A DNA stretch of 36,465 nucleotides from an uncultured Bacteroides sp. (GTDB lineage: Bacteria; Bacteroidota; Bacteroidia; Bacteroidales; Bacteroidaceae). Of the stretch, positions 33,361 through 36,465 are shown piece after piece (position 1 is the first letter of the stretch; the number at the start of each line of letters is the position of its first letter). The translations under genes and the position numbers were made by a program. The notes under the pieces are model-generated. The model was given only the letters and a program-made list of their open reading frames with translations. It was not told the origin of the DNA and did not search any database. The stretch covers positions 1-36,465 of the forward strand of contig CAMTFK010000019.1 in NCBI GenBank assembly GCA_947071285.1. Reading direction: 5' to 3'.

Positions 33361-33438
33361 ACAACCTTATAACTTTATTTAACTTACAATCAGAAAGCAA
33401 GCGAAGCATTCTATTCAAAATACAGTTTGCTCACCATA

Positions 33439-33471
33439 ATATCCGGCAACATCACTGCCGGATATTTTTTT
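33439..33471 (+). terminator. Rho-independent terminator after polA
   Basis: ATATCCGGCA (33439-33448) pairs with TGCCGGATAT (33456-33465) and is followed by six or more T. It lies about 80 bases after the polA stop. Confidence 0.9.
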
Positions 33472-33544
33472 GTCATCAATATTGGCAAAAAGAAAGAGTA
33501 ACAAAGCACACCGAGTTGACATTTTGACTATATTTAATCTACTA

Positions 33545-33577
33545 TTTGTATTTATGTCAATTTAATCCGTACCTTTG
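33545..33577 (+). promoter_or_regulatory. Bacteroides-type promoter for the DUF3836-like gene
   Basis: TTTG at 33545-33548 and TACCTTTG at 33570-33577 are 21 bases apart and match both the -33 and -7 elements. This is the most complete promoter in the window. The transcript would have an untranslated leader of about 55 bases. Confidence 0.7.
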
Positions 33578-33639
33578 CGCCGAAATAAATGACATATTAA
33601 TAGAATATAGTAAGAGATAACTTAAAAACATATAGAACC

Positions 33640-34032
33640 ATGAAAACAAAAGTATTTTTAAAAACAGTTGCTTTGTCAGCAGTAATTCTGTTTGGTAGCA
33701 TTGCAGCTTCTGCAGCTAACAAAAACAACCTTATTTACAATTCGGAAGAAAGAGATGGAGTGATGGTAGGACAGACCGTTTACAAGATGGATGGCAGTGC
33801 TTTAGCAAACTATATGAAGTATAGCTACAAGTACGACGACCAGAAACGCATGACGGAAAGCGAAACCATGAAGTGGAACAGCACAAAGAATGCTTGGGAA
33901 AACGACCTTCGCATTTGCTATGCTTACCAGGGAAAGAGCCTCACTACTACTTACTACAAGTGGAACAGCAAACAAAAAGCATATGTCCTTGTTCCTGACA
34001 TGACAGTTACAATGGACAACCCCAATCTGTAA
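33640..34032 (+). CDS. Small secreted DUF3836-like protein
   Basis: The 130-residue protein begins with a signal peptide, cleaved near IAASA-ANK. The mature part has two related stretches with aromatic repeats (YMKYSYKYDDQKRMTESETM and YYKWNSKQKAYVL), a YD-repeat-like pattern that I associate with DUF3836, a Bacteroides family of unknown function. It is monocistronic: a full promoter lies upstream and a terminator downstream. Nothing in it hints at an enzyme; a periplasmic or surface role is likely. Confidence 0.75.
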   Translation: MKTKVFLKTVALSAVILFGSIAASAANKNNLIYNSEERDGVMVGQTVYKMDGSALANYMKYSYKYDDQKRMTESETMKWNSTKNAWENDLRICYAYQGKSLTTTYYKWNSKQKAYVLVPDMTVTMDNPNL

Positions 34033-34108
34033 AAGACGACAGATTCTCTCTTAAAAATCTAACAAATCGAACAAACCGAAACCTTTATAAGTTTTGTACA
34101 CTAAGTGA

Positions 34109-34141
34109 AAGCCGGAATACGTGATGTATCCCGGCTTTTTT
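34109..34141 (+). terminator. Rho-independent terminator after the DUF3836-like gene
   Basis: AAGCCGGAATAC pairs with GTATCCCGGCTT with one mismatch around a five-base loop and is followed by T residues up to 34141. It partly overlaps the next promoter (34144), so the two genes are separate units. Confidence 0.85.
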
Positions 34142-34143
34142 CA

Positions 34144-34151
34144 TAACTTTG
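34144..34151 (+). promoter_or_regulatory. Putative -7 box for the HD-domain gene
   Basis: TAACTTTG fits TAnnTTTG and lies 23 bases before the ATG at 34175. It decides the start: the longer frame from 34121 begins upstream of the box, inside the previous terminator. Confidence 0.6.
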
Positions 34152-34174
34152 CCCACCAAAACAATATTAATTCT

Positions 34175-34798
34175 ATGATACCTGCCCCCCTCACCCACTA
34201 CATCGAAACGGAGATTATCCCGCGTTACGAGCATTTTGATAAAGCTCATAACCTTTCACATGTGCAGACAGTGATTGAAGAAAGCCTTTCACTTGCCACG
34301 AAATATGGCGTAAATGAAAGCATGGCATACACCATCGCCGCATACCACGACACAGGACTTTGCCGGGACAGGGCTACACACCATCTTCTTTCAGGAGAAA
34401 TTCTGAAACAAGACGAAACGCTCCGCCAGTGGTTCAGTGAGGAAGAGATAGAAACCATGAAGGAGGCGGTAGAAGACCATCGCGCATCTACCGACCATGA
34501 GCCGCGGAGCATTTATGGTAAAATAGTGGCAGAGGCAGACCGTGTGATTGACCCCGTCATCACCCTGCGCCGCACCGTGCAATACGGATTAAAGCAAAAG
34601 CCGGAAGCGGAAGAAAAATGGCACTACCAACGCTTCTGCCAACATCTGATGGAGAAATACGCACCGGGAGGATACCTAAAACTCTGGTTCCCGGAGTCAA
34701 AGAATGCAGAACGGTTGAAAGAACTGCAAAAGATTATTGCAGACGAAACACAGTTGAAGAGCATCTTTCAACAGTTGTTTGACGAGGAAAAAGAATAA
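34175..34798 (+). CDS. HD-domain metal-dependent phosphohydrolase
   Basis: The 207-residue cytoplasmic protein has the HD signature: His29 in HNLSHV, the paired His58-Asp59 in AAYHDTG and Asp122 in AEADRV, which together would bind a divalent metal. Members of this superfamily hydrolyse nucleotides or other phosphate esters; the substrate here is unknown. I choose the ATG at 34175 (MIPAPLTHYIETE) because a terminator and -7 box lie just upstream. It seems to be a single-gene unit. Confidence 0.88.
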   Translation: MIPAPLTHYIETEIIPRYEHFDKAHNLSHVQTVIEESLSLATKYGVNESMAYTIAAYHDTGLCRDRATHHLLSGEILKQDETLRQWFSEEEIETMKEAVEDHRASTDHEPRSIYGKIVAEADRVIDPVITLRRTVQYGLKQKPEAEEKWHYQRFCQHLMEKYAPGGYLKLWFPESKNAERLKELQKIIADETQLKSIFQQLFDEEKE

Positions 34799-34872
34799 GG
34801 AATAGAGCCACATATAAAGCAAAGAATATATCTCAGAACTTACGCAACCCTGCTCTTTTCTAAAAAAAGAAG

Positions 34873-35016
34873 ATGTGTCGAGAATCTGATAAAGCGTATT
34901 ATTCTGTCATTCTGAACGCAGTGAAGAATCTCTTCTCCTGAACACATAAAAAGTAGATTCTTCACTGCGTTCAGAATGACAGAGCTATATGATAGCGGAT
35001 TTTAGTTTCGACACAT
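34873..35016. mobile_element. MITE-like element with nested inverted repeats
   Basis: Perfect 28-base arms at 34904-34931 and 34955-34982 (starting CTGTCATTCTGAACGCAGTG) surround a 23-base loop. Outside them ATGTGTCGA at 34873-34881 is repeated inverted as TCGACACAT at 35008-35016, giving an element of about 144 bases. The inner core resembles the TCATTCTGA...GAAGAATCT palindromes common in Bacteroidetes genomes. I see no flanking target-site duplication and no transposase, so mobility is an inference. Confidence 0.6.
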
Positions 35017-35042
35017 TCTCTTCTATCTGTTAAGTAATTATT

Positions 35043-36465
35043 TTAATCCTGCTTCTGAATGTATTTTCCATTGCTATAAGCATAAACATTGTCATTAATA
35101 GTAATGTCCATACTTGTAGCATCGCAATCTCCAAATAGTGGAGCGCAGACAAAACTACTATAATTACTATCATTTGCCTTACCAGCATCGCTTATAGTAA
35201 AACTACCCAGATTGACCGTACTACCATCATAGGTATAGGTTCCGCTGACCGTATTATTCTTAAATACGGCTGAATTCTTACTTACCGTAACCCCGAAACA
35301 ACCAAGGAATGGCGAGCTATAGTTTACCTTATTGACATATTTAGCATCAGACACCTTTAGCGTTATATTGCTTGTCTGGCAATTCTCTATGATGAATGAT
35401 TTGGCTTTAATAATATACCCCGCCAATCCGGCAATGTTATAACTTCCACCGTTAATTGTAAAATCAGATACAGAACATCCTTTCAAATGGATATCTTCAG
35501 TATTGTTTCCATTCATATAAGACACAATACCTGCCAGTTTTACAGCACCATCCGTATCACTTTCCATATTAATCTCAGAATTGCTGACCTTTACGTTTTC
35601 TACCGTCAGACTTCCATTGGAAAAGCCTATTACGATGGCTGTCCATTTGGAACTTCCATTAATAGTGGCATTAGTGACGTTCAGATTCTTAACGACTGCA
35701 TTTTGTACATTGCCCAACAGACCGGCTCCAGGATATTTGTGATTGACCGTAAGATTACTGATAGTCTTATTGTTGCCATCGAAAGTGCCTTTGAAGTATT
35801 TCACGGTTTTCACGTATTCATCCTCTTGTTTATCCATGTTAATCGTTTTATGCGCTGAATTATCCCCTATTGGTTTCCAGCTTTTATTACCCATATCCAG
35901 ATCATTGGACAGTTGAATCGTTTTTCCTTCAAATGTATTGTTCTTTTCTACTTGTTTTGCTATCCACGCCAGCTCGCTGGGAGCAGTGATAGCATAAATA
36001 TTGTTTTCGCATTTCGGTTCAAAGGCGCAGCTGCCATCCCAGGGAATATTATTGACTATATTAAAGTCCGTACCAGCAACTAACGTTTTTTCTGTTCCGC
36101 TATTCTCCGTTACTTTGATCGTAAAATTAGGAACTGATTCCGGCTCTACAATACCGCACCATTTACAGCCGCCCATCGGAACTTTCAAAGCAGTTCCATT
36201 AGTCAAATCATCTGTAGTACAGTTCTTAATGATGACAGTTCGCGCCTTGGTGCCACTATTGGCAATATCGCCGATAAAGCCGGACACATATCCGTAAGTG
36301 TTATCACATTCACCGTTCAGGCTCAGAGTGATATTCTTTGTAGAACAATCCTCAAATGTCACACTGTCATACATGGAACCTACCAACCCTCCATACCCAA
36401 AGGATGCTGCTATAGAGGCATTTTCTACTTTACAGCCTTTCAGTGTGGCCGTTGCAGTATTAGCT
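35043..36465 (-). CDS. Partial beta-helix (GLUG-like) repeat surface protein
   Basis: The frame is open to the right edge of the window, so the N-terminal part is missing; 474 residues are visible, counted from the edge. The sequence repeats short strands such as GGLVGSMYDSVTFEDCST, GAGLLGNVQNAVVKNLNVTN and IAGLAGYIIKAKSFIIENC, a pattern of the GLUG/beta-helix type. A module beginning ITAPSELAWIAKQVEKNNTF starts midway and suggests two or more tandem units of about 230 residues. Proteins of this kind are secreted or surface-attached and may be adhesins or glycan-binding. No sorting motif is seen at the C-terminus (YIQKQD). An internal TTG at 36386 is not a real start, since the frame continues upstream without a stop. 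Confidence 0.75.
   Translation of the reverse strand, partial: ANTATATLKGCKVENASIAASFGYGGLVGSMYDSVTFEDCSTKNITLSLNGECDNTYGYVSGFIGDIANSGTKARTVIIKNCTTDDLTNGTALKVPMGGCKWCGIVEPESVPNFTIKVTENSGTEKTLVAGTDFNIVNNIPWDGSCAFEPKCENNIYAITAPSELAWIAKQVEKNNTFEGKTIQLSNDLDMGNKSWKPIGDNSAHKTINMDKQEDEYVKTVKYFKGTFDGNNKTISNLTVNHKYPGAGLLGNVQNAVVKNLNVTNATINGSSKWTAIVIGFSNGSLTVENVKVSNSEINMESDTDGAVKLAGIVSYMNGNNTEDIHLKGCSVSDFTINGGSYNIAGLAGYIIKAKSFIIENCQTSNITLKVSDAKYVNKVNYSSPFLGCFGVTVSKNSAVFKNNTVSGTYTYDGSTVNLGSFTISDAGKANDSNYSSFVCAPLFGDCDATSMDITINDNVYAYSNGKYIQKQD

Noticed and set aside
34121..34174. Extended start for the HD-domain protein
   Set aside because: This stretch contains the previous gene's terminator and the -7 box, so it is most likely not translated.

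Overview
The window looks like a piece of a Bacteroides chromosome (order Bacteroidales); the species cannot be fixed from sequence alone. The support is: SusC/SusD pairs, hybrid two-component regulators with propeller sensors, small secreted proteins of the DUF3244 and DUF3836 kind, weak Shine-Dalgarno sites, and many Bacteroides-type -7 boxes (TAnnTTTG) just upstream of starts.

Region 1 (1-20231) is glycan-utilisation territory with two divergent units. On the minus strand a GH2 glycosidase (4258-6075) is followed 24 bases later by a complete hybrid two-component system (286-4233), then by the first 43 codons of a Tat-exported protein (1-130). On the plus strand a propeller sensor/AraC regulator that has lost its kinase and receiver (6604-9486) precedes SusC (9640-12966), SusD (12990-14687), a GH115 alpha-glucuronidase (14784-17378) and a second, LacZ-like GH2 (17385-20231). 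Together they suggest import and trimming of a glucuronic-acid-decorated plant glycan such as glucuronoxylan or arabinogalactan; the exact substrate is an inference. The 528-base gap between the two units holds a 22-bp-period palindrome array, and a perfect 16-bp inverted repeat lies upstream of susC.

Region 2 (20232-22789) carries a small secreted DUF3244-like protein and a membrane TPR protein with a LuxR-like C-terminus, both on the minus strand.

Region 3 (22790-34798) is mostly housekeeping: mnmG, apt, uvrC, dtd, a MazG-like pyrophosphohydrolase, deoC, a polyprenyl diphosphate synthase (minus), polA, a DUF3836-like secreted protein and an HD-domain protein. A near-consensus parS (ParB-binding) site lies between mnmG and apt. 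The uvrC-dtd gap contains a second 22-bp-period palindrome array of the same architecture as the first, followed by a large REP/BIME-like inverted repeat.

Region 4 (34799-36465) has a MITE-like element with perfect 28-bp inverted arms, then the C-terminal part of a repetitive beta-helix (GLUG-like) surface protein that runs off the window end.

No tRNA, rRNA, CRISPR array, transposase or phage gene was seen. The best candidates for something undescribed are the paired 22-bp palindrome arrays, the kinase-less propeller regulator and the mnmG-apt parS site.
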